Shown: piece after piece, positions 26,083 through 34,877 of the stretch
How the letters are laid out: each line of letters starts with the position of its first letter
Numbering within the stretch: position 1 is the first letter of the stretch
NCBI GenBank assembly: GCA_002842095.1
Contig: PHCB01000014.1
Span: 62,001-126,000, forward strand
Source: a candidate division BRC1 bacterium HGW-BRC1-1
GTDB taxonomy: Bacteria; Sumerlaeota; Sumerlaeia; Sumerlaeales; Sumerlaeaceae
DNA length: 64,000 nt
Reading direction: 5' to 3'
Made by a program: the position numbers and the translations under genes
The notes under the pieces: model-generated
Told to the model about the DNA's origin: nothing
The model's input: the letters and a program-made list of their open reading frames with translations, nothing else
Databases searched by the model: none

Positions 26083-26541
26083 ATGTCTCCTACACCCAAA
26101 CGCCGCGAAGGACGTCGCCTCGCCATGCTGGCAATTTTTGCCCAGAACGTCGCCGATTATGACCTGCCGCTGACGCTGAGCCTGATGCGCGACATGAACC
26201 CCAAATGGCAAACCCTGCCACCGTTCACCGTGGCCCTGTGCGAGGCCGTCGAGCGCCACCGCGAAGCTATCAGTGTGACCCTTGCGGGAATCCTGGAGCA
26301 TTGGAAGCTGGACCGCGTGGCCCCGGTGGAGCGCGCAATTCTGCAACTGGCCTGCGCGGAAATCGATTACTTCCCCGACATCCCGCCGCGCGTGACCATT
26401 ACCGAATACCTCGAACTGGCCAAAGCTTACGCCCCCGAGCAAGCACCCGGTTTTATCAACGGCATCCTCGATCGCCTTGTTCACATGCGCGGCAAAGAGG
26501 ACTTTCAGGCGGGAAAAATCATCCGCCGCGCGGGTCACTGA
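26083..26541 (+). CDS. nusB: Transcription antitermination factor NusB
   Basis: 152 residues, all-helical NusB fold. The RNA-binding N-terminus reads KRREGRRLAMLAIFAQ, and the conserved C-terminal blocks are WKLDRVAPVERAILQLACAE and PPRVTITEYLELAKAYAPE followed by FINGILDRL. With NusE (S10) it binds boxA and allows rRNA antitermination. It lies just downstream of the amidase and converges on the glycosyltransferase gene. Confidence 0.92.
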   Translation: MSPTPKRREGRRLAMLAIFAQNVADYDLPLTLSLMRDMNPKWQTLPPFTVALCEAVERHREAISVTLAGILEHWKLDRVAPVERAILQLACAEIDYFPDIPPRVTITEYLELAKAYAPEQAPGFINGILDRLVHMRGKEDFQAGKIIRRAGH

Positions 26542-26553
26542 AACCCACGCTTT

Positions 26554-28428
26554 TCACTCCGGTTGTTCTTTGACCTGATAAAGATCCTTCCCACCGTAAG
26601 AACCCAATAGCCTGAGAAGCGCGCGGGTCTCCGGAGGTGGCAAACCAAAGAGAGAGTCAACACCCTGACGCCGCAGCAATGGCAGATGCTCCGACCGAAT
26701 TGCGGAAGCTTCCTGCACCGCAAGATCGGGAGTGATGGGCGTTCCGTTCAAAACGTAATTCACCCGAGCAGGATAGCCAGCGCCGAGTATCTTGCCGCCG
26801 ATGGGTAGACCGGCGTTGCTCAAAGCCATGTTCGCGTCGTAACCCTGCAGGCGGTCGCGCTGGTATGATATGCGAGCCTGGCCGGACCACGCCGGCCACA
26901 GACTCTCGTTTAAATCTTGAAAGCGATTGCGCGTCGACCAGACCCACGACGCGAACAACATGGCCACGACTGCCATGGAGAGAAAGTGCAACCGACGACG
27001 CCAGAGCATTTCCGTGCCGCCCCCTGACAGAAGCGCCATCAGTTCAGTGCGAAAAACCACCACCAGCGCACTGAGAATCGCCATGTGCGCCATGACATAG
27101 CGGCCATCGCGACGCACCGCAGCCAGAGGCACACCAATCAATAAAGTGAGCAGGCAGAACACAACGAGATCGCGGCGGCGGGAGCGCATGTCGGACTCCC
27201 GAGGACTGGTGCTCTTGTGGTCATCCTTCCTGGCTCTGCGCAGTAACCAACCTGTGAACCCCAATATAAGGGCCAAAAGTGGCAGGACGTTTTGGTAGTC
27301 CGAGAACGCCACGAACATCCCCAGCGACTCCGAGAGCCATTGCAGAGGATGAAGAAACAAGGCCGGGTTGCCCGATTGGATGTCGGGCCAGGCCAGCGTT
27401 GACGCGGGCACGTCGGCTGGCCCCAACACGCTCATCAAGCTGGGCGCAAGCGGATTACCCGTCCACACCGCATTACGAATGGCCCAGGGCGCGAAGGTGA
27501 TCATGGTTGCCACGGTCATGATGCTCAGGGCCAGGAAGAGGCGGCGGCGATGGGTTCGTTCCCGCCAGATAATCAGAAGCATGAGCAGCCCCAGAGGCAC
27601 GGCTCCCACCACCGCGGCGGTGTACTTCGACCCCATGGCGGTGCCCAGAAAAAAACCGGCCCATGCACCGGACGCCGGGCGCAGGGTGGTCGTGCTGGTC
27701 ATAATCAAAACAGCGCACACAATCGCATTTGCCACGGGAAGATCCACGTAGATGGCTGTGGCCAGATACATCCAAATGGGAACCAGCGCGAGAAGCGCAG
27801 CTGCCCAAGCCGCCTGCACACGCGACGCACCCAATCGCAGCGCCAACAGGGCGGCCCCGAACAAGAGCAACTCACCCTGAAACCAATGCAATAATTTGCC
27901 GGTAACATCGGTTGCGATAACCAACCCCATCGCCACGAGCATTTGAAAATGCTGTGGGATATAAGTCAGCACGGAGGACGGGATGTCCACGTGCCCACCG
28001 TTCACCGCAAAGAGCATCGCTTCGGAAACATGATATATTATTGGATCCCCCCGCACCTCGGGCGAGAGAGCACCCCCAAGACCCGCCACCGAAACCAGCG
28101 CAACGATGGATACCGGCCACCACAAATGCCGCTCTGTGCGAAACGTGGTGCAAATTTCGAGCAACACTCCATCAACACGAGGCCGCAATACGAGCAGGCA
28201 TGCGGCACAAATAAACAGCAGAACCAACACAACCGGAGGATTGACCCAATGGGGAATGCCGAGCGCAAACACGGCGAAAGAAAGCGCAGAAAACCCGGCG
28301 TTGATTTCCAAAAAGACGCGCTCTCCACGGGAAAGAGCCAGTGGCACACATCGCAATAGCGCCGCGCCGGCGCCCCAGGCGGCGATGCAGATCACCAAAA
28401 ATGCCACTATGTCCAAGACCAGCGCCAT
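26554..28428 (-). CDS. Multi-spanning GT39/ArnT-like membrane glycosyltransferase
   Basis: 624 residues with about a dozen membrane helices and a soluble C-terminal ~120 residues. The first periplasmic loop contains VRGDPIIYHVSEAMLFAV, which matches the Asp-containing loop of polyprenyl-phosphate-dependent GT39/GT83-type transferases; GSKYTAAVVGAVPLG and WAIRNAVWTGNPLAP are also typical of that group. AAGGAC precedes the ATG. It would move a sugar from a lipid carrier on the outer face of the membrane; the acceptor is unknown. It diverges from the alpha-toroid gene. Confidence 0.7.
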   Translation of the reverse strand: MALVLDIVAFLVICIAAWGAGAALLRCVPLALSRGERVFLEINAGFSALSFAVFALGIPHWVNPPVVLVLLFICAACLLVLRPRVDGVLLEICTTFRTERHLWWPVSIVALVSVAGLGGALSPEVRGDPIIYHVSEAMLFAVNGGHVDIPSSVLTYIPQHFQMLVAMGLVIATDVTGKLLHWFQGELLLFGAALLALRLGASRVQAAWAAALLALVPIWMYLATAIYVDLPVANAIVCAVLIMTSTTTLRPASGAWAGFFLGTAMGSKYTAAVVGAVPLGLLMLLIIWRERTHRRRLFLALSIMTVATMITFAPWAIRNAVWTGNPLAPSLMSVLGPADVPASTLAWPDIQSGNPALFLHPLQWLSESLGMFVAFSDYQNVLPLLALILGFTGWLLRRARKDDHKSTSPRESDMRSRRRDLVVFCLLTLLIGVPLAAVRRDGRYVMAHMAILSALVVVFRTELMALLSGGGTEMLWRRRLHFLSMAVVAMLFASWVWSTRNRFQDLNESLWPAWSGQARISYQRDRLQGYDANMALSNAGLPIGGKILGAGYPARVNYVLNGTPITPDLAVQEASAIRSEHLPLLRRQGVDSLFGLPPPETRALLRLLGSYGGKDLYQVKEQPE

Positions 28429-28646
28429 CGGCCGTCCTTTTCTTAATGGAATGGACTAAGCGGAAAGCGATGTGGGTCGGCAAGCAGAAGCTTCTCTGCT
28501 CAAGACACGACCGAATGCCCGAGATAGCCCAAATTGTTTCATCATCTATTTTGTAGTATTTGAGCAATATAAGCCATTGCAGTCGGTCATCTTGAGACCG
28601 AAATGATTTACCGTTCCCCCACTTCCCCGTCGAAAGCCGTTCAACC

Positions 28647-29852
28647 ATGGAAACTTCCGCTAATGTCGCAGCAATGAAGAACTCAGCCAATACCGCCCTG
28701 GAATGGGTGCAAAGGGTGATGATGCGCAATCCCGACGGAAGCGAAGGCGTGTGGGAACGCATCCGAATTGATCTGGATGAAATCCAACCATGGGTGCGCC
28801 CCGACTGCTGTAGCGAGGCAGCCATGACTTTCTTTCTCAGAAGCGCGAATGATCCGGACTCCATTGACCGGAAAATTGCGGTTAATCTGCTGACCTATGT
28901 TTTGAGGCGCCAAACACTGCGAGGCGGTTTCCCATTTTACGAATGGGCGCCGAGAGACATCACTCAGGCCGATCCTGACAAGACTTGCGGAGCGCAGTTG
29001 CATTGGCCCAACGACCAGGGCAAAACCCTCGAAATTCTCGCGACCCTCGCGCCTCACTTCCCGGAATTGCCCTTAACAGAAGCCGCTCGTAAATTGGGCG
29101 ACTTCTTCCTCGCGACGCAAACCGAAGCAGGTTCGTGGTCCATCGATGGCACCGATTACCCCGGTACATGTTTCACCCCCTGGGCGGCCTGCGGGTTGTC
29201 CGCGCTGTTCGCGCTCACCCATGAAGAGAAGTATCGTTCCGCCGCTGTGCGGGCGATTCAAAATCTACAAGCAAACCAACTGCCCGGTGGCCGCATCAAG
29301 ACCACCTTCGAAATCAACCAAATGGAAAACTGGCGGCCCGCTTCATCGGAAGCCGCGGAAGCGTTGAAGGCATTTGCGGTGGCGAACAAGCATCTCGGCA
29401 TCGACACATCTCAGTCTGCGGAGAAGTGCGCACGGTTTCTCCTTTCCCTCCAGCACGAAAGCGGCGCCATCCTCAATTGCGATGCAAGCTGCATGGAAGC
29501 ATCGGAACAAAGGAGCGACCGCCTCACCGATCTCGTGTACACCGACGGCTATGCCCTTCAGGCATTGCAGGTGGCCGGAAAGGTTTTCGACAGACCCGAC
29601 TGGTTAGCCGCGGCCGATCGTCTCGCTGAGTTCCTCATGGCCGTGCAATGCCGTGACGAAAACCCCAAATGGGATGGGGCATGGCGGGGCAGTTATCACG
29701 TTGATCTCAAGCAATGGCATGGACGAGCCGACCAGCAAAACCCGCTGGACGAGGGCGGAATGTACAGCGTCTACACAGGGTGGAGCGTGTTTCCCATCAC
29801 AAGCGGGTTGCTGATCGCATCTGGATGTGCGTTGCCCGTGACAAACCACTAA
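28647..29852 (+). CDS. Alpha/alpha-toroid protein (terpenoid-cyclase/epimerase-like fold)
   Basis: 401 residues, no signal peptide. Repeated helix pairs with Trp/Gly-rich turns (RQTLRGGFPFYEWAP, FLATQTEAGSWSIDGTDY, LQANQLPGGRIKTTF, FLLSLQHESGAILNC) fit an alpha/alpha-barrel like prenyltransferase, cyclase or uronyl-hydrolase proteins. No QW or DxDD cyclase motif is present. Several Cys residues occur (PDCCSE, NCDASCME). Function unknown. It lies divergently beside the membrane glycosyltransferase, suggesting a glycan-related task. Confidence 0.6.
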   Translation: METSANVAAMKNSANTALEWVQRVMMRNPDGSEGVWERIRIDLDEIQPWVRPDCCSEAAMTFFLRSANDPDSIDRKIAVNLLTYVLRRQTLRGGFPFYEWAPRDITQADPDKTCGAQLHWPNDQGKTLEILATLAPHFPELPLTEAARKLGDFFLATQTEAGSWSIDGTDYPGTCFTPWAACGLSALFALTHEEKYRSAAVRAIQNLQANQLPGGRIKTTFEINQMENWRPASSEAAEALKAFAVANKHLGIDTSQSAEKCARFLLSLQHESGAILNCDASCMEASEQRSDRLTDLVYTDGYALQALQVAGKVFDRPDWLAAADRLAEFLMAVQCRDENPKWDGAWRGSYHVDLKQWHGRADQQNPLDEGGMYSVYTGWSVFPITSGLLIASGCALPVTNH

Positions 29853-29986
29853 ACACACTGGTAACAAATTAGTAGGTTTTTCAGAAAACGAACTATCTCA
29901 CCTGAGAAAGCCTGAGTGAAACCCAAAAACCAACACTTACACGCATTCTCATAAACTCATATAATCCAGTATTTTGGAAACATCCA

Positions 29987-30015
29987 TTGTAATCGATTCA
30001 ATTAATGACGATAAT
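29987..30015 (+). promoter_or_regulatory. Candidate sigma-70 promoter for the exported protein at 30157
   Basis: TTGTAA (29987-29992) and GATAAT (30010-30015) are separated by 17 bases in an AT-rich stretch. Transcription would start near 30022, leaving a leader of about 135 bases that contains the structure at 30049-30116. Confidence 0.45.
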
Positions 30016-30048
30016 CATACAAAAAGAATTCTATTGTGTCTTTTTGCT

Positions 30049-30116
30049 TGATCTTACCCATCGATATCGCCTGAAGTAGCGACATGGGACCTTAGGCCGG
30101 AAGGCCGACGGGATCA
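30049..30116 (+). ncRNA. Candidate structured 5' leader
   Basis: TGATC (30049) and GATCA (30112) can close a junction. Inside are CCCAT/ATGGG enclosing CGC/GCG, and a GGCC-GGAA-GGCC hairpin with a GGAA tetraloop. It ends 40 bases before the ATG at 30157. It matches no riboswitch class I know; the stems are short and could be chance. The intergenic region (29853-30156) holds otherwise only the promoter and a GGAGGAAA ribosome site. Confidence 0.35.
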
Positions 30117-30156
30117 TATCAATTCTCACAGCATCATTTTTTCTTTGGAGGAAATC

Positions 30157-31371
30157 ATGAAAAAGCTTCTGATTATGGCGATGATTGGCGGCGTGTCCGT
30201 TGCTGCTCACGCCCAAACGACCTTCACCCAGGTCTGGCGTCTGGACACAGTTAACGGCGGCGGCCCGGCTTGGTTCCTGGGAGATGTGGCTCGCACCATT
30301 CGCTCCGCCACACACCATGTACCGTCGGACAATATTTTGGTCCTCGAGCGCGCGGCGAAGATCATCAATCTCCGCAAGCTCAATCCCGTTACGGGTGCCG
30401 AAGTCGCAGGCAGCCCCTATCAGGCTCTGGATTTAACAGCGGCTTCCAGCACCACGAAGGGTACCTTTGTTGGAAACACTATCGACACAGACGATGCCAA
30501 TGTGATTTATTTCTGCAACCTGACCGTCGCTGTGGATCGCGTCACGGGTGAACCCTTCATCGTGTACCGTATGGCTGATGCTTCTACTGCCCCAACCGTG
30601 GCTTATGAAGTCAGTACACTTACAACTCCCGCAACCCCTGCGGAATTCGCCAAGACCCGCTTCGGAGATACGCTGCAAGTCGTCGGAACCGGCACGGGTA
30701 CAGAAATCTATGCAGGCGGTTCCTGGGGTGCCGGCTATACGGATGCCACAGACGTGCGTGACCTGCTCAAGCTCACCACTGTAGACGGGCTCAATTTCAC
30801 CCTCGCAGCCAACTACAATCTTTCCGACGCAGTTGTCGATTTCGGCACCGTATCGGCTAACCGCCTCGGCCTCGCAGTCATGGGAACCGGGGCTTCTGCT
30901 GACGTTTGGGGCGATGCCAGCGGCCTTCTGGCAATTCCCCGCAAGTATAACCTGGCAACGAACCTGACAACCGACCGCCTCGACACAACCGTGTTCCCCC
31001 TCGGAACAGGTCACACGGGTTTGGGCCTCACGACAGTTGGTTCATCGAAGTTCCTGGTCTCCGCTCCCGGCGCCTATACCGCAAGCGGACCGTATGGCGC
31101 CCCATGGAATCTGGATGACGCTCAGAAATCATACGTCTTCGATGTGACTAACGCCGCAGCTCCGACCCTCGTCGGCCAAACCGAAAAACTCGGGCTCTTT
31201 GCCGGCACCACAGCGGCTCCAACCACGAACATATGGCACACCAACCCCGACGGCACAAGCGCGGTGTTCTTTGACAACACGCGCAACAACTTCGGCGTTG
31301 TGCTCGTGAACAACTCCATTTCGATGCACAACTTTGGCTCCGCATCCGTCCAGGATTGGAACCTGTTCTAA
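30157..31371 (+). CDS. Exported beta-propeller-like protein (DUF4623-like)
   Basis: 404 residues from the ATG at 30157, which has GGAGGAAA four bases upstream. Signal peptide MKKLLIMAMIGGVSVAAHAQ. The rest is Gly/Ala/Thr-rich with repeated strands (NILVLERAAKIINLRKLNP, TIDTDDANVIYFCNLTVAV, GDTLQVVGTGTGTEIYAG), suggesting a seven-bladed-type propeller; it resembles DUF4623 exported proteins but that is uncertain. It carries its own promoter, leader and strong terminator, so it is a single, probably well-expressed, transcription unit. Confidence 0.65.
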   Translation: MKKLLIMAMIGGVSVAAHAQTTFTQVWRLDTVNGGGPAWFLGDVARTIRSATHHVPSDNILVLERAAKIINLRKLNPVTGAEVAGSPYQALDLTAASSTTKGTFVGNTIDTDDANVIYFCNLTVAVDRVTGEPFIVYRMADASTAPTVAYEVSTLTTPATPAEFAKTRFGDTLQVVGTGTGTEIYAGGSWGAGYTDATDVRDLLKLTTVDGLNFTLAANYNLSDAVVDFGTVSANRLGLAVMGTGASADVWGDASGLLAIPRKYNLATNLTTDRLDTTVFPLGTGHTGLGLTTVGSSKFLVSAPGAYTASGPYGAPWNLDDAQKSYVFDVTNAAAPTLVGQTEKLGLFAGTTAAPTTNIWHTNPDGTSAVFFDNTRNNFGVVLVNNSISMHNFGSASVQDWNLF

Positions 31372-31416
31372 TAATCAAACGCGGGCAATCTCGCTCCGCG
31401 TAACAGTTTCATCCCC

Positions 31417-31452
31417 GCGCGGCGGAGACAATCAGTCTCCGTCGCGCTTTTT
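31417..31452 (+). terminator. Rho-independent terminator after the exported propeller-like gene
   Basis: A 13-base arm (GCGCGGCGGAGAC, 31417-31429) pairs with GTCTCCGTCGCGC (31435-31447) with one G-T pair and loop AATCA, followed by five T residues. Confidence 0.92.
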
Positions 31453-31529
31453 GTTTCAGAACAAAACATCCATCACGTCACCCCCTATATGATGACTGGA
31501 TGTTTTGACGAAAAGGATCCCTCTCCCCC

Positions 31530-33104
31530 ATGCCTCGATTAGGTTTATACTCTATCCTCAGCGCGGTTGCACTCCTGATGATTGCGCCATGCACCGCCGC
31601 AGCAGCACCTGCACCAAGCACCGAAGTTGTGGCAACCTATACCAGCGGAACTGTAACGGTCGCTGACACGGTCGCCATCCTTAATGGCGAGGGAGAGTCG
31701 CGCGATCCTTACACGGATTTCACCAACGCCTCTGACGATGCACAACGCGGCGATGCAGCTTTCTGGCTCGACCGCGCCATTCGTGACGTCGTCTGGGCGC
31801 GCCATTGGAGCGCCATCGCGCGTGACGCCGGCACCAGCGTACCCGCTGACGCAGCACAAATGGCCGACAAGCTGCGCGGTGAATTAGCTTTGAGCACTTG
31901 GATCAGAAATCAGCCGCCACCTCCCGCGCCTGACACCGAGATGGAAACCAAACAGGCCGCAAAGATCGCGTCCGAAATGTCGCATCCAGCCCACCGAAAC
32001 GTTTCCTACATCTTTCGACAGATTGATCCAAATTCATCCGAGAAGGTCGCCCGCGAAGCCTTCGATCAACTCTCGGAGCTCAGAACGAAAATTGTCGCCG
32101 GACAGATGCCGTTCACCGAGGCGGCCCGTCGCTACAGCGACGCCCCCAGCGCAGCCCGTGGCGGAAGCATCGGGCCGGTCACCCGGGATTCGGGCTTCAA
32201 TGCGCCTTTCATGGATCTGATCTTTTCCACCGCCGCAGGAGAAGTGTCGCCGGTCACCAAACTTCGAAACGGGTTTTACCTTGTGAAGATCGACTCGGAC
32301 ACACCGGAGGTCAAACTCTCAGCCGAGGATGTTCTGTCGTCCCCGTCACTTAAAGCGCGCGTAGACGCAGCCGTGAAAGCCACAATCCAAATGCAACGGC
32401 TCGCAGAACTGCAAAAGCGCCACAACGCCGACTCTCCTGAAGCCGCAGCGCTGGCAGATTTAAAAACCTCCACCACCGTGATGGGAAGCATTGATCAGGC
32501 CGGCGAACTCGTGCTGCAACGAGGACGCGCCATGGCATTTCATTACGCAAGGAGGGAGGATTCGATCACCTCTCCGACGGAAAAAGAAATCGAAGATTAC
32601 TACGAGCAGATGAAAGCGGGCTATGTTAAGGAGGGCCTTTTCAAGCTGACGCGGTTCGTAGTTCCGGTACGCAATGGTGGCGTTTCAAACCAACTCGAAG
32701 CTCAAAAAATTGCCAATCAGGCATTGGAACTCTTAAAGAATGGCGCGACACCAGAACAAACCCGCGAGAAGCTTCCAACCCAGTCCTTCGTCTGGGAAAC
32801 CAAAGATAAATGGCTGCAAAGCAGCACGGTTGGTCCCGCCGATATGGAACTCTTAAAGATCAAGATTGGCGACTATTCCACCGTTCACGAGACCAAGGAG
32901 GGCGCTGTCTTTTTTCACCTCAATGATCGGCGCACCCCGCCCACCATTCCTCTGGAAAAAGTACGAAACGACATCACCCGCAAACTGACCTCTGCAAAAC
33001 GTCGACAGAAAATGTTCGACGATCATGACACTCTACTCAAAGCGTTAGACCTGAGAATGGTCTGGCGGGAGAAGAACAATTACCCCGTCACCTCAGACCA
33101 ATAG
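31530..33104 (+). CDS. Periplasmic parvulin-type peptidyl-prolyl isomerase (SurA/PpiC-like)
   Basis: 524 residues with a signal peptide (SAVALLMIAPCTAAAAP). A long N-terminal chaperone-like part precedes one clear parvulin domain (~150-250): RNVSYIFRQID, FTEAARRYSDAPSAARGGSIG and FSTAAGEVSPVTKLRNGFYLVKID. The C-terminal half (FKLTRFVVPVRNGG, AVFFHLNDRRTPPTIPLEKV) resembles a second, degenerate parvulin-like region. Likely an outer-membrane-protein folding factor. It converges on lipA, 27 bp away. Confidence 0.8.
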   Translation: MPRLGLYSILSAVALLMIAPCTAAAAPAPSTEVVATYTSGTVTVADTVAILNGEGESRDPYTDFTNASDDAQRGDAAFWLDRAIRDVVWARHWSAIARDAGTSVPADAAQMADKLRGELALSTWIRNQPPPPAPDTEMETKQAAKIASEMSHPAHRNVSYIFRQIDPNSSEKVAREAFDQLSELRTKIVAGQMPFTEAARRYSDAPSAARGGSIGPVTRDSGFNAPFMDLIFSTAAGEVSPVTKLRNGFYLVKIDSDTPEVKLSAEDVLSSPSLKARVDAAVKATIQMQRLAELQKRHNADSPEAAALADLKTSTTVMGSIDQAGELVLQRGRAMAFHYARREDSITSPTEKEIEDYYEQMKAGYVKEGLFKLTRFVVPVRNGGVSNQLEAQKIANQALELLKNGATPEQTREKLPTQSFVWETKDKWLQSSTVGPADMELLKIKIGDYSTVHETKEGAVFFHLNDRRTPPTIPLEKVRNDITRKLTSAKRRQKMFDDHDTLLKALDLRMVWREKNNYPVTSDQ

Positions 33105-33131
33105 CCCTTCCGGCTTTCCAGTCTTCAGCTC

Positions 33132-34064
33132 TTACTCGCCATGAATCTCAAGGTCGGCGGTGTGTTTCCAGGCATGGTATGAGCTGCGAACCAGCGGCCC
33201 TGACTCCACATGGAGAAACCCGAGGGCCTCGGCGTAATCCTGCCACATCTTGAACTCGGACGGTTCGAGATAACGCTCCACTGCAAGCTGGTCCCCCGAT
33301 GGCTGGAGGTACTGTCCCAGCGTTACGATGTCGCACTCCGCCTCGCGCAGGTCGTTGAGCACCGCGCGGATCTCATCGTCGGTCTCGCCCAGGCCCAGCA
33401 TCAACCCTGACTTGGTGCGCAGACCCGGTCGCAATTCTTTGCATCGTTCCAGCAGCACCATCGTGCGCCAGTAGCGCGCCCCCCGCCGCACCTTGCGATA
33501 CAGGCGGGGAACCGTCTCGGTATTGTGGTTCAGAATATCGATGGGCGACCGCACCACGGTCGCCAGCAGGTCTGCTCGTCCCCGAAAATCAGGAATGAGA
33601 ACCTCGACCCGCGCCTCGGGCCGAAGACGTTTGATCGCCTCGGCACACAGGGCAAAATGCTTCGATCCCTGATCGGGCAAATCGTCGCGTGTCACGCTGG
33701 TTATAACAATGTGCGACAACCCCAACTCCGCCGCCGCCTGCGCAAGCCTCTCCGGCTCCGTAGCGTCGGGTGGCATCGCGCGCGGGTTGTTCTGCGTCAC
33801 GGCACAAAAGGTGCAGCCGCGCGTGCAGACATTTCCGAGAATCATAAACGTCGCCGTGTGATGCCCATAGCACTCGCCGATGTTTGGGCACTCGGCCTCT
33901 TCGCACACGGTGTGCAATCCATGACGCCGCAACACCTCGTTGGTCTCGCTGAAGTGGGCGCGCCCCGGCATACGCGCGCGCACCCACGCCGGGTGTTTAC
34001 GCGGGGCGGTGGTGCCGGACGATGATCCGTCCTCGTTGATATCCTCAGAGGGAATCGTGCTCAT
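33132..34064 (-). CDS. lipA: Lipoyl synthase
   Basis: 310 residues. Radical-SAM enzyme that inserts two sulfurs into octanoyl-protein. It shows the auxiliary cluster motif CEEAECPNIGEC (Cx4Cx5C), the SAM-cluster motif CTRGCTFC (Cx3Cx2C) and the C-terminal RSSYHA whose Ser binds the auxiliary cluster. The ATG at 34064 overlaps the lipB stop as ATGA; the longer open frame to 34367 is antisense noise over lipB. Fourth gene of the E2-like, E3-like, lipB, lipA run. Confidence 0.95.
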   Translation of the reverse strand: MSTIPSEDINEDGSSSGTTAPRKHPAWVRARMPGRAHFSETNEVLRRHGLHTVCEEAECPNIGECYGHHTATFMILGNVCTRGCTFCAVTQNNPRAMPPDATEPERLAQAAAELGLSHIVITSVTRDDLPDQGSKHFALCAEAIKRLRPEARVEVLIPDFRGRADLLATVVRSPIDILNHNTETVPRLYRKVRRGARYWRTMVLLERCKELRPGLRTKSGLMLGLGETDDEIRAVLNDLREAECDIVTLGQYLQPSGDQLAVERYLEPSEFKMWQDYAEALGFLHVESGPLVRSSYHAWKHTADLEIHGE

Positions 34065-34825
34065 GGCTCGGGGGTCTCCGTGGGCTTCGGTGAAAAGTCT
34101 GCAGCGCGCAGCGATTCCGTCAGATATACATGCACGGTTCTCGCCGCCTGGCTCAAGGTGGGCAAGCGTCTCACGCCACGCCGGCTGCGGCGCAGTTCGC
34201 GCTCCAGCGAAGTCATCACAGCAGGGTTGAGACCGCACGGTTTGAAGGAGCGAAACGCCCGCAGATCGGGATGGATGTTCAGCGCAAACCCATGACCCGA
34301 AATCCAGCGGCGGGCCGATATTCCGATGGAAGCAATTTTGCGGGGCGACGCTTCGTTGCCCACCCAAACGCCGGTGTGGCCGGGCCTGTTAAAAGCCTTT
34401 AACCCAAAATTATTTTCGAGATAAGCCCGCAGGCCATCTTCCAGAGCACGCAGATATTGATGAATGTCCGGGCTTGTGCCGTTCGAGCGGCGTGTGAGGT
34501 CGATGACCGGATACCCAATCAACTGTCCCGGCCCGTGCCAGGTGGCAAGCCCTCCGCGGGCTACCTCCACAAGCGGCGTTTCGCAATCTTCCGGCGGCAT
34601 GTCTTCGGTTGGCGTTGCCCGTCCATAGGTGATGACAGGCTGATGCTCGAAGTATAAAATCGTATCGCCGATGGTTCCCTCGCGCCGCTGACGCTGGGCT
34701 TCCTCCATGATCGCAACGCCCTCCACATAACTGTTTCGATCATAAAATTCGTGAGTGATGCCGGTCATGGCGAGAATGCCAAATTCTGCCGGTTCGGGCG
34801 CAATACTATTGTTAATCGGGTTCAT
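34061..34825 (-). CDS. lipB: Octanoyltransferase
   Basis: 254 residues. Moves octanoyl from acyl carrier protein to the lipoyl-domain lysine. Motifs: RGGLATWHGPGQLIGYPV, KIASIGISARRWISGHGFALN with the catalytic Lys, and FKPCGL with the acyl-thioester Cys. About 35 residues longer than usual at the C-terminus. It starts 52 bp after the E3-like gene and overlaps lipA. A start at the MTGITHEFYDR methionine (~19 residues in) is possible. Confidence 0.95.
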   Translation of the reverse strand: MNPINNSIAPEPAEFGILAMTGITHEFYDRNSYVEGVAIMEEAQRQRREGTIGDTILYFEHQPVITYGRATPTEDMPPEDCETPLVEVARGGLATWHGPGQLIGYPVIDLTRRSNGTSPDIHQYLRALEDGLRAYLENNFGLKAFNRPGHTGVWVGNEASPRKIASIGISARRWISGHGFALNIHPDLRAFRSFKPCGLNPAVMTSLERELRRSRRGVRRLPTLSQAARTVHVYLTESLRAADFSPKPTETPEP

Positions 34826-34877
34826 GAGCGAGGGTTCATCCGTATGACAGAACAGTATCCTTCACCGCGCTCCCTGT

